From Krasilnikovozyma curviuscula (Eukaryota; Basidiomycota; Tremellomycetes; Cystofilobasidiales; Mrakiaceae): a stretch of 64,000 nucleotides of DNA. Numbering within the stretch: the first letter of the stretch is position 1; each line of letters starts with the position of its first letter. The position numbers and the translations under genes are program-made. Of this stretch, positions 42,651 through 53,701 are shown piece after piece. Where the stretch lies: NCBI GenBank assembly GCA_014825775.1, contig MVAQ01000028.1, forward strand, positions 1 to 64,000, written 5' to 3'. Under the pieces are notes generated by a model. That model was not told the DNA's origin. It saw only the letters and a list, made by a program, of their open reading frames with translations, and made no database searches.

Positions 42651-44040
42651 ATGCAGTATCCTCGAACTGAGATTAAAGCAGTGAGTTCCTTATACTTCCA
42701 ACTCACACCTCCCAGGAGCCTGACCCCCCTCCCCTTCCTTTCTACTCTTCAGATCATTCGACAGATCCACACGCCTTACTCGCTTCACAGTCTGACTTCC
42801 ACCATCTCACAATATTACTCTAGCCATATCTCCCTCGTGCTTCCGTGGATGAGAACGAAAATCAGGGGTAAAGAAGCGGTGAGGGCGGTTGAGGAGATCA
42901 GGTTTTTAGTGTTTGCGGGGGTCAGGTTGGAGGTTGAGGGCGTTTGGTGGGGGGAACTTAATGACATGTGAGCTTTCTGATAGATATTATAGGTCTAAAG
43001 AAGGAGAGGAGGGAATGGATCGGATTAACATAGCTCACGGGCTGATACCACCATATTCTTTGGTTGGTGGTAGAGATGGATCTAGTTACCAATCTGTTGT
43101 CGTTGGTAACTCTCATCAAATTTTTCTCGCCTACGTGTATTACTCAACTGATCTGCTCGATTGTGGGTGATCAGAGTTCAAAAAGCACGTCCAACTGAGA
43201 CACGTACCTCTTTCAGCATCTCTCAACCCTGTGTGCTCATCTCTCTTATCTCATCCTCCAGAGGAACAAAGAGCTGACAGATATTATTTATTATCGACTC
43301 GCAGACTATTCCCGTCAATCAACAATCGAAGATGACTCTAGTCAAAGCCCCTTGCGACAAGAAGTGGAAGATCTGCTCCCAGGAAGACAGTCGCACGCCC
43401 CCTTCTCTTTGCCCTTGTTTCCCTTTGGATCATCTCACTAGCATTTTCTTTTCTAACCCTCTCCTTAGTACGATTCGATCCACACTTAGCAACGCTCCTC
43501 ATCCTGCTCGTAACATACATCACCTCGATCCTCCTCCACCTCCTGCTGAGTATCCACTCCGTTTTGATCCGCTCGTCCAAATTCCTCGGAACAGAGGCGT
43601 ACTTCTTTTCCTTTGTTGGAGCGGTGACGAGGATTTGGATCTACGCGGGGGTCATTGGTGGACTGAGACGACACAAGTGGGTTTAAGTTTCTGCGGTGTG
43701 AGAGGTCTCCTTCTTTACACCTGACGCAGAAAACATACTTGTTTTCTAACATGTGGACATTGCAAGGTTCTTGTACCGCGACAACTCCGCCGAGATCTAT
43801 CTCACCATTGCGGCACCGTACCGCTACGCTGAGCAATCCAACCTAAGTAAGAGCACAGTTTTAGCCGTAATCTTTTCTCTAGAAATCTGTAGAGGATGAC
43901 AATAATCACCTCCAGATCGTGTGTATCGGTCCCTGTCTTCCTGCTCTATCATGTTCACAGCGAGCGACATCGTCCTGCTCATCCCAGGATACAAAATGAC
44001 TCTATCAGGGAGAGGTCTCAAGGGATCTGCATATCCGTGA
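42651..44040 (+). CDS. Multi-pass membrane protein, unassigned
   Basis: I do not recognise the family. The model 42651-42680, 42753-42967, 43383-43676, 43767-43846, 43916-44040 keeps phase and gives 247 residues. The N-terminal half (MQYPRTEIKA, then IRQIHTPYSLHSLTSTI, and a charged stretch to WWGELND) is soluble. Exon 3 encodes four hydrophobic segments, from VARPLLFALVSLWIISLAFSF to YFFSFVGAVTRIWIYAGVIGGL. The tail reads YRDNSAEIYLTIAAPYRYAEQ and ends in KGSAYP. Intron 2 would be 415 nt, far longer than others nearby, so an undetected exon there is possible. The last intron has good GTAAGA and CTCCAG signals; without it the frame ends after about 18 residues. It is convergent with the coiled-coil gene. 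Confidence 0.55.
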
Positions 44041-44266
44041 GGTTGAGTAGTCGCAAGTGAGCGAGAAATAGAGTAAAGTGGTGAGGTGAAGCTGCCGAAC
44101 GTACTACTGGCCTTTGTTGGAGTTGTCGTCATTCGTGATCCACCCTGATGCATGATAGAATGTCCTAGTTCTCTTAACTCAGCTAACTGTCGTTCCCTAG
44201 CGTTGCGGCCCGAATACAGAAGACCAGGTGAACAACTCCGGCTTGGATCTCCTATCCTTTCGAAAC

Positions 44267-44653
44267 TCATTTGACTCGCCTGTTCAACCTCTTTTGCTCA
44301 GCCTTCTGCTCCTTCTCAGCCTGCTTGGCATGCTTCTTGGCTGCTTCGATACCCATCTTCTCAATCTTCAGCTCCTCCTTCTCAATCTTCCGTAGTTCCT
44401 TTGGTGTCATCCAAAGCTCGTCCTTCCCAACAGCTTTTGGCAACGGTCTCGAGAATGATGAAGAGTAGCTTCTGCCAGGACTGCTGGGAGAGAACATTCT
44501 CCACAAGATTCCCTTCTCCTCTGGTTCTGAGAAAGCCCTGCTTCTTGAGCGTTCGAAACTTGGTCGAGCAGCATCGGTATCAATGAATCTTCTTCCTCCT
44601 CCCTTAGGTGTGATTGCACCTGAGCGAGCAAGCTCTACTGCTTCATCTGGCAT
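44267..44653 (-). CDS. Short basic coiled-coil protein, unassigned
   Basis: A single-exon frame of 128 residues beginning MPDEAVELARSGAITPKGGG. The first half is Ser/Arg/Pro-rich and predicted disordered, with RSRSRAFSEPEEKG. The second half is a highly charged helix (KELRKIEKEELKIEKMGIEA, then KKHAKQAEKEQKAEQ) ending in LNRRVK. Similar Lys/Glu coiled coils occur in many unrelated fungal proteins, so no function is proposed. The frame continues upstream of this Met, but an AAAAAAAA run and a likely promoter lie there. A second minus-strand frame begins at its stop codon (ATGA overlap) but is read as the shadow of the plus-strand gene. Confidence 0.5.
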   Translation of the reverse strand: MPDEAVELARSGAITPKGGGRRFIDTDAARPSFERSRSRAFSEPEEKGILWRMFSPSSPGRSYSSSFSRPLPKAVGKDELWMTPKELRKIEKEELKIEKMGIEAAKKHAKQAEKEQKAEQKRLNRRVK

Positions 44654-45194
44654 CTTGGATTGTGGTTTGGGCTGCCGAGAAAAAAAAAACCAAGAAACAC
44701 TGCTGCTCGGGTGGATGGTCCCTTGGTAAATGCAACTCAGCTCCTCATCTCCCCGACCCGCAGTCTGTTCCTCTACACCTTTTGGGATATTAACTGTATT
44801 ATTGCGGAGCCTAATTTCTGCCTGTTTTTTGGAATGGGATGCCACTGTACCTGGACGTGACGTGTGTTCGTCCGAGGTGTTGTCTCCATTTGTTTTGATT
44901 TTATCGCATTCAATCTAACTGGTCTACTAAGTACGTTTCAGGACGAAACTGGTTTCCGAGTAGCTCCAGGCTAGCTCCTTCATTAAAACTCTGATGTAAA
45001 AGCACGGTGGAGTCACTGGAAACGGTGAACTCCTGTTTGACTGACGCTGTTGCTGAGCTGAGTTTGCGCGGAAAGTCGCGTCATCGAATATCATGCTCAT
45101 CTTTAGGTCATCAAAAGGAACAGGGCTGGATACAGTCCTTCTCAACCTCAAACTACATCTTTTAACATTCTTCAGTGCAGAATCAATTCAAAAT
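44654..45194. other. Divergent intergenic region
   Basis: About 540 bases between the coiled-coil gene (minus) and the Ser-rich gene (plus). The minus frame from the left extends into it for about 190 bases without a preferred start. No other feature is supported. Confidence 0.45.
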
Positions 45195-46781
45195 ATGGCT
45201 CACATGAAAGAGAAATTTACAGTCAAGGTAAGGCAAACAAGGAAGTGCTGCCGAAGAATTTCACCACAGCTGATGAGATCTGCTTATCACCACTTCCCAA
45301 AAGCTCAAGGGAGTTTTTCATCCGAATGTGAGAGACAGCGATGCAGATAAGGTAAGTGTTACACTGCGTCACTCTGGAAAGATGTAGGAGTGACTTCTTC
45401 TTTGACGACCTGCAGATGGCTGGAAGTCCGTCATCAAACGAGCCCACTACTCCAGGAGATCCAGCAACTTCACTGAAGAACTCAAGTGCTCCTTTAGAAG
45501 TTCGGAGAACTGAGAGTGAGAAGGAAATGTCAACTACTGAGCTCATCGAAAGTGCTCATCAAAAGAAAGGTGCCCAAGCGCCAGAGGAAGAAGTCAGAAC
45601 GTGAGCTTCCTGACAGATATTCTTCTCAAATGGGCTCTGATCTTAATTTCTTCATTGCTCTAGTTGCGATGCTATCTCAATTCCGACTGTCTTGGCCAGC
45701 GAGGGAACTTCTTCTCAACCGTTCATGGCGCCAGGTGAAGAGAGATTCTCCAGGCCCAAGAGTTATAGGTATATTTTCCCCTTCTCAGCTATTCAGATTT
45801 GTCGAGGTACTCATTAGAGATATGTGTTCACCATGCAGCGTCGTTGAAGCCCCGGCTCATTCTGCTCTCTATTCTGAGATTGAGAAGAGCCCCTCCAAGA
45901 GCGAAACTGCAGTCTCAGCACCATCTGGATCTACTCTTTCGGAGTCCAGCACTAGAAACAATGCATCGTCTGTAGAAACTCCAATTGAAAGCAGAACAAC
46001 CTTACAGTAGGTTCATTCTTCAGTTATTTCCTCTGCTCATCCTCCCATACTCCATCGTGCGAAGATAGCTCCCTCTTTGGGACCGAAACGAGGCTTTCCC
46101 CCTTATGCTTGAATCAACTTTCACTCTCATGATGCCGTGGCCAATCCGCTGAGATTCTTCAACCTGTTTCTGCTTCCTCTCCATTTAAAAATCAAAACAA
46201 CAGGGTCGAGGAACCATCTACTGCCACTTCTCCTCCAGAAGGAGAAGACGAGGCTCTTGCTTCGAATCATGAGGTATCGACCGATGCTCCAAGCCCGCAG
46301 TATGTTAAATTAGACAAAGCGGAACGTGCTTTGACAGCTGATGGAACCCACACTGAAGGTGAATACACCTTCGAAGTTTATTTTTCTAGCTCCCTTCTGA
46401 TATCTTTGAGTCCAATCTAACACCGCTATTGTTTTGTAGCACCAAAGATAGTAAGAGCGTTCTCTGACAAAGGAACACCTTCCAACACAGCTCCATCCTC
46501 GAGGTTTACTGAGGAACAAAGTGACAACGCTAAACACCTCATCGGCGATGGCCCAACAGCAGAAGACAGTCTGTAAGTAGCTATTTCCATCTTTAATAAG
46601 TCTCGTTGCAGGTTGAATCTCCAATAGCTTCAACAGTACGCAGACTTCACCGTCAGTGTTGGACCGCCTCACGGCTGGCGTCAACCAGATCGCCGTCGCT
46701 ACCGGTCTGACTAGCGAAAGCAAGACAATTTCTCCTAGTAGCAGAGGTATAGACACCCCAGCATCAACCAATTTCGCTTAA
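45195..46781 (+). CDS. Serine/threonine-rich disordered protein, unassigned
   Basis: Eight exons (45195-45227, 45304-45351, 45416-45600, 45664-45768, 45839-46006, 46204-46358, 46440-46572, 46628-46781) join in phase to 326 residues, which supports a real gene despite the lack of a fold. The start is MAHMKEKFTVK, then LKGVFHPNVRDSDADK. The rest is dominated by Ser, Thr, Pro and Glu (for example SPSKSETAVSAPSGSTLSES and STRNNASSVETP) and is probably unstructured. The C-terminus has one more regular stretch, DRLTAGVNQIAVATGL. No membrane segment or signal peptide is seen. The 3' end lies about 115 bases from the prolidase stop. Its function is unknown. Confidence 0.68.
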
Positions 46782-46897
46782 ACGTTCGTCGGACATGATG
46801 AACCTAACAGTGTTCGTAATTACCTGTGTACTTTAAGATCCCCCCCTATGTATCCTTTCTTAGTTCTCATGTATCAATGCCTCACCGCAAGGGGATA

Positions 46898-49170
46898 TCA
46901 CTGCTTCTCGACATCATTTCTCTCCCTCAACGCTCCAGTCGACAACCTGTCTACACCGCCGTCCATAATAACGTAGCAGTCCTCAATCCTGATGCCGCCG
47001 ACGGGCTCGTATTTGGTAAGGATATCATGGTTGATGAACTTCGAGCCTCTCCACTTCTTGAGGAGGTGCGGGGAGAAGTAGATTCCAGGTTCGACTAGAT
47101 TTCGCGAAAAAATGATTGGACCTTTTCAGCGACTCGCCGCTCGCGAAGTACGAACGAAGAACGAACGTACTGGTCAGCACCATGCCAGCTTCCAACGGCA
47201 GCCTCAGCCTGAGATACTGATAAAGCTCCGGCGTGATGTTGGAGCTATCAGGAATCGTGGCATTTCCCTTCTCTGGTTTCGAGGCCGATGGCACATCATG
47301 AACGTCAAGTCCGATCGAGTGGCCCAGACCGTGCGGGAAGAAGGCAGTGGTCACGCCGCTCTGAAGGAGTTCATCGAGGGTAAAAGAAGAAGAAAATATA
47401 CCGAGAGAGAGGAAGCGTTGGGCGAGGAGCGAGTGCATCGCCTGTTGGACGTGGTCCCAGTGGACTGGTGGGATGCTGATTTTCTCGGCGTGCTGTAACA
47501 ACAGAAGGTGGTCAATTTGGATTTCTGAAAGACCAATCATTCAATGAATGAGAGATTTGAGAACGCACAGCTTGCATCTCGAGGACGATGTCATATATCG
47601 CTGCTGTTTCAGGCAAAAACTTGCCGCCGTTACCAATGGGGATCGTTCGTGTGATGTCAGCAGCATAGCAGTCGTATTCACAGCCTGCATCCACCTGGTG
47701 AAGCAAACGAGTATTTTCAGAAAAGTATCCATTTGGTGCGGGACAGATCGGCTCACCAGCAAGACCTGCGGTTTCCACGACAGTTCAGCCAGGTTCAGGC
47801 CACCGACATCGGTGTCCTCATGGCTGTGTCCACAGGCACCTCCATTTGCACCTTGCGAGTGAGATTGAGCTTGAGACGAAAAGGCATGCGGCTCATTTTC
47901 TCTTGAAGAGAAGACATGGAAAGGTTCGTGGTTGCAGATGTAGTGGAGAGCTGAATTTGTGACCGGCAGAATGTCAAACGTGAGGCTAGGAACAGAGGAA
48001 GAGGTCATGGAAAGAGCTTACTGGCTGCTCTTGGACCAGAAGCAACAATCGGCATGCTGTGAGAGATCAAAGTGGTGAACGTGGATAAATAGGGTCGGGT
48101 TGAGTATCATGCTAGGTTGGCAAGTCTTCACTCACTATGAGAGGTGCTTTGCGCCTTGTCGTCTCGTCTCATATACGAACAACGCCTCCGCATCCCCTTC
48201 ACTTTGAACTCTGTGTTCTTTTAACGGGATGAATTTCCTATCGCTACCCATAGGCGACAGCGAGAGATGCATTTCGGTCATCAGCAGATGGTGCGCTTTG
48301 CAGGTGATTTCGTTGGCCTTTCTGAGGAGAGCGATTTCGTGCGGCGTTTTAGTGAGACGTGACTTGTGAAGGGAAGAGAGGAGTAGGGAGTCGGTGAGGG
48401 TCACTATGGTAGCTGAGGCGGTTGCTGGGAGGGAAACAATGTGGGAAGGTAAGTCCGGGAACAGCTTTGTTTGAGGCAAGGTGTGGATAGTAGTTGGAGT
48501 CGATGAAGAGAAAGAGCTCAAAAGGAGTGTTGAAAGAGAATCTGAGTAAAGAACTTGGTGGGTCTGGTATTTCTGGGAAGCTGATTCGATGGTGGGGGGT
48601 TGAACGCTCCACATGATAGCTGAGGAAGATGAATCTTCAATCGCAGTTCTCCATCAGAGTATGTAGATGCACTTACTATCTGGGTCTACTGGAGGAATAA
48701 ACAGTGTGTGTCTGAAGCCCTTTCCATCGTCGTTGATTTCTACCCAGAGGCTCGCACCGGGAACGTCGCATCCCGTGAGATAGAAGAAGTTGCTCTCAGT
48801 CCGATGAGGCATTTCTCTATCTGTATCATTTCGACTAAGAAATTGCAGTGTCACATCGTCGTTGGGTTTCAGTATGAAGGGAGGAGGTTCGCTTACAAGG
48901 GAGTAGCATGACTTTGGAGGAAGAGTGAATGCTTCGAGCCATTTCCAAGAAGAGGCCGAAGGTGATAAAGAAGTTTCTCAGTGTCTAGGATGAGATTTCA
49001 GTCAGAATTGGGAACAAGGAAGCAGAGCTCGAAGAAGAGACGTACGTAAGAAAGCTGAAACATCAGACGACCCAATGCGATTCTTTTCAGTCAGGAATTA
49101 CCTCATTTTTTGAAAAGGAGAATGGCTCACAAGGGAAGATATCTTTGCGGAGATCAATGGAGGAATCCAT
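46898..49170 (-). CDS. Xaa-Pro dipeptidase/aminopeptidase (M24B, prolidase-like)
   Basis: Mn-dependent metallopeptidase acting on X-Pro peptides. Ten exons (49170-49131, 49054-49046, 48984-48897, 48834-48677, 48619-48136, 48056-48022, 47950-47757, 47694-47569, 47492-47171, 47094-46898) join to 550 residues. The N-terminal domain has [32 protein letters not shown] and LFIPPVDPD. The five metal ligands are present: Asp in LVDAGCEYD, Asp in [11 protein letters not shown], His in [12 protein letters not shown], Glu in MVLTIEPGIYF and Glu in [10 protein letters not shown] His/Gly-rich, Ser-rich loop of about 45 residues (near 47810-47910) is inserted before the first ligand. Exon 2 is only 9 nt, yet it is needed to link [13 protein letters not shown] to the conserved block. 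It probably acts in cytosolic peptide turnover. Confidence 0.93.
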
Positions 49171-50046
49171 GTTGCTTTGAGCGTTTGGGGCAGAAATTGT
49201 GAGGTTCCAATTTGCGACAGAAAGGGAACCACGCGGCGCACCTCGCACAGTCGCCTTGAACCGGATTCGAACGCGTGAAATCTCAAAAAAATAGTTCTAA
49301 TGCGCGCTAACCAACATGAGAGCAGAAGATAGACCAGAAGGGAAAATTGCAAAAAGTAGAGGTCATTCACAATTGTGAGTAAGGAAGAAATACGAGCGGA
49401 CGAGCTTTGAGCGAAGGACACGGGCATGTCTAGTAAAAGGCGAGATATGCGTTCGAAATGTAGATCGCTCCTCGTCGCTAATGAGAACGGGGCAAGTTCA
49501 CATATACGCCAAGCCACGTCTCCATAAGTCAGACATTTTAAAAGTCAGAACGAGAGAAAATGTCAGGTTTTCAGCTTGCCTCAAAACACAGCCAACTGAC
49601 TTGCTTGAAGCTAAAACTTAATCAAATATAAGTTTATTCATGTTGTAACATAATTTGAAGCGCTGAAAGCGATCGCAAGGTGAAATCCTTTCCAGCGCCG
49701 TCGCGGTTTCAAATCAAAACAAGAAGCGCAACACTGGTTTTCTCCTTAGCAGTTTTCCAGAAGCTCTCTATCACAGAAACGAGTTCTTCCTAAAATTTTC
49801 TCGAAGCTAGGATCAGCAGCAAAACCGAAAAACAGGAGGTCTGAGTTTCAAGTGTGTGCTCAGACCCCTATCCGGGGCGCAGCGAAGTAGCGTCGAAGAC
49901 CCACTCGAATCTCAAACCTGACGTTCAACACTCACCACCTGAGGAATCGCCAGCCACCTCTCGTCTTCAGCTAGTACTCTTGGTACAGAAAATCTTAGTT
50001 CTGTCCGCTGTTGGCACAGGTCGTGCCGTGTCAAGCTCCTCCAAAA
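49171..50046. other. Divergent region between prolidase and GT90 genes
   Basis: About 875 bases between divergent starts. Long frames on both strands (49171-49517 minus; 49854-50046 plus) have no recognised content. A tRNA-like sequence on the minus strand near 49254-49324 does not fold into a proper tRNA (see rejected items). Confidence 0.45.
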
Positions 50047-53000
50047 ATGCTCCCTCCCCATGCGCCCCATCCAACTTCATACCCAGGAGACTCCAAAGAG
50101 CTTCGAAAAGGGAAAAGGGTCTCTGTCGTCCTGTTGGAAGGGTACCGTCGACAGTGCCTACCCCTCTGGCCGCGTTTCGTCGAAAAGATCTGCTTAGTCC
50201 TCCTCATCTGGCTCGCAATCTGGAGATTCGCCTTCTTCGACGTCAATGAATCAAATTCCATGGGACATCATACTCCTCATCGTGGGTCAGCTTCAGTAAC
50301 AGTAGGAGATGTATCAGAAGAAGTCGTTTCCATCTCAACTCCTTCAGGTCGTCTGCCAAGAAAACCATCTATCAGGAAACCACCAAAGATTGTTGATCCA
50401 CTCGACGAGTTACTCGCTCAGAAGGCTCTTGAAGCTGAGTCAAAATCGAATGAGGAGATTAAATTGGGTCATAGCAACAATAAGTACAGAGAGGACGGGA
50501 TGGTGGAGGTTGACTCAAGCTCGAACGGAAAGCATATCATTTTTGACTTGATAGCGAACGTGAGTACCTATTCCACTTTTCTCTGATCCAATTGTAGATC
50601 TAGGATTGATTCTGGTCATAAAACTATCCCCTTTCTCCTCATGCCTTCACCAACCTCATCACTCTTTGTTGTGTTCCGATTACATCTCTAACCTCCGACA
50701 GGCAACCGAACAGCACAAGCTCCTCAGATCATCTTCACCTAAAGATGTGAGTGAAACTCTCTTTCAAGACGAGAAGTGGTATCTCTCTGTAAGAATATGA
50801 AGCTGACGCCATCAGGATGGTGTTTCGCTTTTTGCAGCTGAACGAAGCGACAACGATCTACCAAGCAGCGTTCAACCGCCCACCTCCAGAGAGTCAGTCA
50901 TCCGCTTCTCTTCCTTCTCACACTCTCTTCAGAATCTTACCCAATCTTGTCTTCCATCATCGGTCCCAGACTATGCCCGTTTGGCTCCTCTCTTCCCATC
51001 ACCGCCGACGTCTCTACTACCATACCATTCGCTCTCCAAGTCCAAACTTCAATCTGACGTCCTCCTATTCGAGTCTTCAGTCGAATACAGCTCTGAGGTC
51101 TCCAAAAACAACATCTTCATCTTCGTCGTCGACGGTGAAGGCAAGTTCAGCGCCGAGTTCCCGTTCGGCGAAGAAGCCGTCAAGGAGGAGGCGGAGATGC
51201 TGGTTGAGAACCTGAGAGAGTTTGAGGGACTTGTTGGAGCGTTAAGATTAGCAGTTGATGTTACTGTGAGTCCAAAATTATCCCTTTGAATCACAATTTA
51301 CGCGCTTACTGTTTCTTTGGTTTGCTCATGATAGGGGAGAAGCTTTCCCCAAATTACTCCGTTTGAGATCTCTCAACAAAGACTTAAAGCCGCCCTTGAC
51401 ATGAAAAGTGACTATTCATCTTTTAAACACACCTACACTCACTGTCGTTCTTTACTCCCTCAAATACGCTGCTGATTCCGCGTGTGTGCGGTTCTACTGG
51501 TTGTTTTGATTCGTTTTAGTTGAGGAACTCACATCAGACTTTCCGGAAACATCTTTGAGCCAGGTTTGTGATCCTGAGTCTCCCTACAGAAAGCCATTCA
51601 ATAATAAGAAAGAGGAGGAAGCTGCTGCTTTGAAAGCGAAAAGCATGAAAGGTGAGCTTCTCCAACCAACTGATGGCGCTGAGGTAAAACAGATGTTGAT
51701 GCTGACTGAACGAGTGCTACAGCTCCTGAATACATATTCAGAGCAATCCCATCTACCGATATCTGTCTCCACCCGCACCTCGTCAAGCTAAGTCCGACGC
51801 TCGCGTGGTTAACTGACCATGCCAAGACGTATCTCGACGACAAACGTACCCTTCGTCCAATCCCAATCCTTACACCATACAAGCTCTCCGTCTCCTCCAA
51901 CATTTTGGCACCCTTCATTTCAATGTCGAATCTGATTGAGGAAGGTATTGATGGGGACGAGGAAGAGAAAGATCGCATCGTTATTCCGTGGGAGAAGAAA
52001 TCAGGTTCTCGAGTCGCTCAATGGAGAGGCGACACGTTGTCATTCGGAAAGCCACCTCCATCCAAAATTCAAGATGGGAAAGCGATCGATAAAGCCAAAC
52101 CGAGGGACTGGTACCATTCCAGTCCGAATTACGCGCAGGAGAATACAAGGTGGAGGTTAAATCTGCTGAAGTTTTTGCCGCTGCCAAAGACGTTTCCAAA
52201 AATTGTGGCCCCCGACTTTGGAAAGAGTGAAGGTTAGTTACAAGATAGTCCGGCAAATGTTGGTGATCGAAAGGACACTGACTAATGCTGCGTTGACTTG
52301 CTTTGCTTTCTTGTTTTTCTGCAGGGTTTCAACTCGACTCAGCTGTAAGTTGACTCGAGTTTCTCTCAACTTCCACCTTTTCTTCAAAAATGAGCTAGCT
52401 AACTGACTGATGTTGAAATTCAGTCCGGGACTGCTGTTTGGGATGAAATGGGATTGATCAACGTCGCAATGAATTCTCTTCCAGAGTGTATCGGTTGGGA
52501 TGGTTGCACCCCCCTTGTGAGTATTCTTTCAAACAATCTGTAGAATCTGGTTTGGAAAGATTAACCTCGATCATCAGAAATCCAAAATCCGACTGGATCC
52601 TGTTCTATGGAAAGCAGCAGAGGAGAAATTCATTTTTGTTGTAGAAGAGGAATCGTGAGTCACGTTCAGATATGAATTAACTAGACTCATTCTCAATTAG
52701 GTTGATGTTTAATCATTTTGCTTCTTCTCCGGTTGTGATGACTTTCCAGACCGCGTGAGATCTTCTTAGGCGGTTCCGTCGTCCTTCAGGTTGGCATCAC
52801 TCAAGCTCCCTGGATGATCAAAGCAATCCCTTGGTTTCACTATGTTCCCATTCAGGTAAGAAGCATATGTCCGAACGGAGCGATCCACCACCACTGACAG
52901 GTCTTTCTCCTTCTATCACTTCCATTTGGCAGGCGGATTTCTCCGATCTGCCTTCTATCATGATGTGAGTGCTCCTAAGTCAATCTGTATATTACTCCCT

Positions 53001-53177
53001 TATTTACGTCCAAGATCCATCTTTCACAGGTTCTTCCGCAAGTACCCTCAGCTCGCCAAAGAGATCGCAAATCACGGCAGAGACTTCGCTCTCGAACAAC
53101 TTTCGTTCACGCAGGAGAAGAAGGAGTTTTTGGGTCTGTTGCTCGAGTACTCAAGGATCTGGAATGATGAAAGATAG
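50047..53177 (+). CDS. GT90/CAP10-family glycosyltransferase, type II membrane protein
   Basis: Likely Golgi glycosyltransferase of the CAP10 family; in Cryptococcus, member Cxt1 is a beta-1,2-xylosyltransferase acting on capsule polysaccharides and glycolipids. Thirteen exons join exactly to 699 residues: 50047-50559, 50702-50746, 50838-50892, 50970-51265, 51335-51407, 51520-51651, 51723-52232, 52325-52344, 52424-52516, 52578-52654, 52750-52855, 52933-52964, 53030-53177. A short cytosolic part is followed by a membrane anchor (ICLVLLIWLAIWRFAFF). NEATTIYQAAFNRPPPENY matches the CAP10 stem. RVAQWRGDTL is the core motif. The C-terminus IPWFHYVPIQADFSDL..IMMFFRKYP and LLLEYSRIWND is diagnostic. 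The Met at 50047 is chosen because it precedes the anchor; an upstream spliced exon is possible. Donor sugar and acceptor are inferred. Confidence 0.9.
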
Positions 53178-53701
53178 CACAACTCCGGGGAAGGGCACGA
53201 CGGAGATGGAAGAATTTGAACACACGAAGACAGGTTTGGGCATAGAATCTTTACACATCATATTCACACAGTTTGGGCTATGCTTCATTTGTACATGTTT
53301 GTGGCTGTCGCAAGAGGTGGTCACGACAAGTGGCGATGAAGCAGCAGACGTACGTTGACGAAACAGACGAACATGTGTCGTCGTACACGTTCAATACTAA
53401 TCTTCTTTTTTACATCTCGAGGTTCAAAAAGCGAATGAGATGATGTTTTTCTATTCCTGAGCTCCCTTTGCTTTCGAACAACCAGCAAACTCCGCGCCCT
53501 CGTTATCGACGTTGCTCACACGAGCTCGAGAACCAAGGTGAGTCTGAGCTTCTCTTATTGTTCAGGATACCCCAACAGCGACTTGGTTGCTCTCAATTCA
53601 ATGAACGATTCGACTTACATTTCTGGTGGTTTCCGGCTCTCTATCCGACCTGATCGTACGAGTGGGTTGGTGGTTGGTTTCCAGCGGACAAGGGACACGA
53701 T
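53178..53701. other. Gap between GT90 and F-box genes
   Basis: About 520 bases. Short frames (53468-53653, 53538-53795 plus) lack support. Donor- and acceptor-like sites suggest that a leader intron of the F-box gene could lie here. Confidence 0.4.

Noticed and set aside
43306..43400. Apparent 1-bp frameshift between a charged frame (YSRQSTIEDDSSQS) and the membrane segment of the plus-strand gene.
   Set aside because: Joining 42967 to 43383 keeps frame without any indel, using a GTGAGC donor and a CCCAG acceptor, so no sequence error is needed.
43824..44270. A 148-codon minus-strand frame beginning at the stop of the coiled-coil gene.
   Set aside because: It overlaps the final exons of the plus-strand membrane-protein gene, and no good splice links it to the coiled-coil gene. 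I read it as a shadow, although a real extension cannot be fully excluded.
49254..49324. tRNA-like sequence on the minus strand (TTGGTTAGCGCG-like D-arm and GTTCGAATCC-like T-arm).
   Set aside because: The T stem has two mismatches and no 5' segment can pair with the 3' acceptor side, so it is not an intact tRNA. It may be a decayed one, but I cannot support it.
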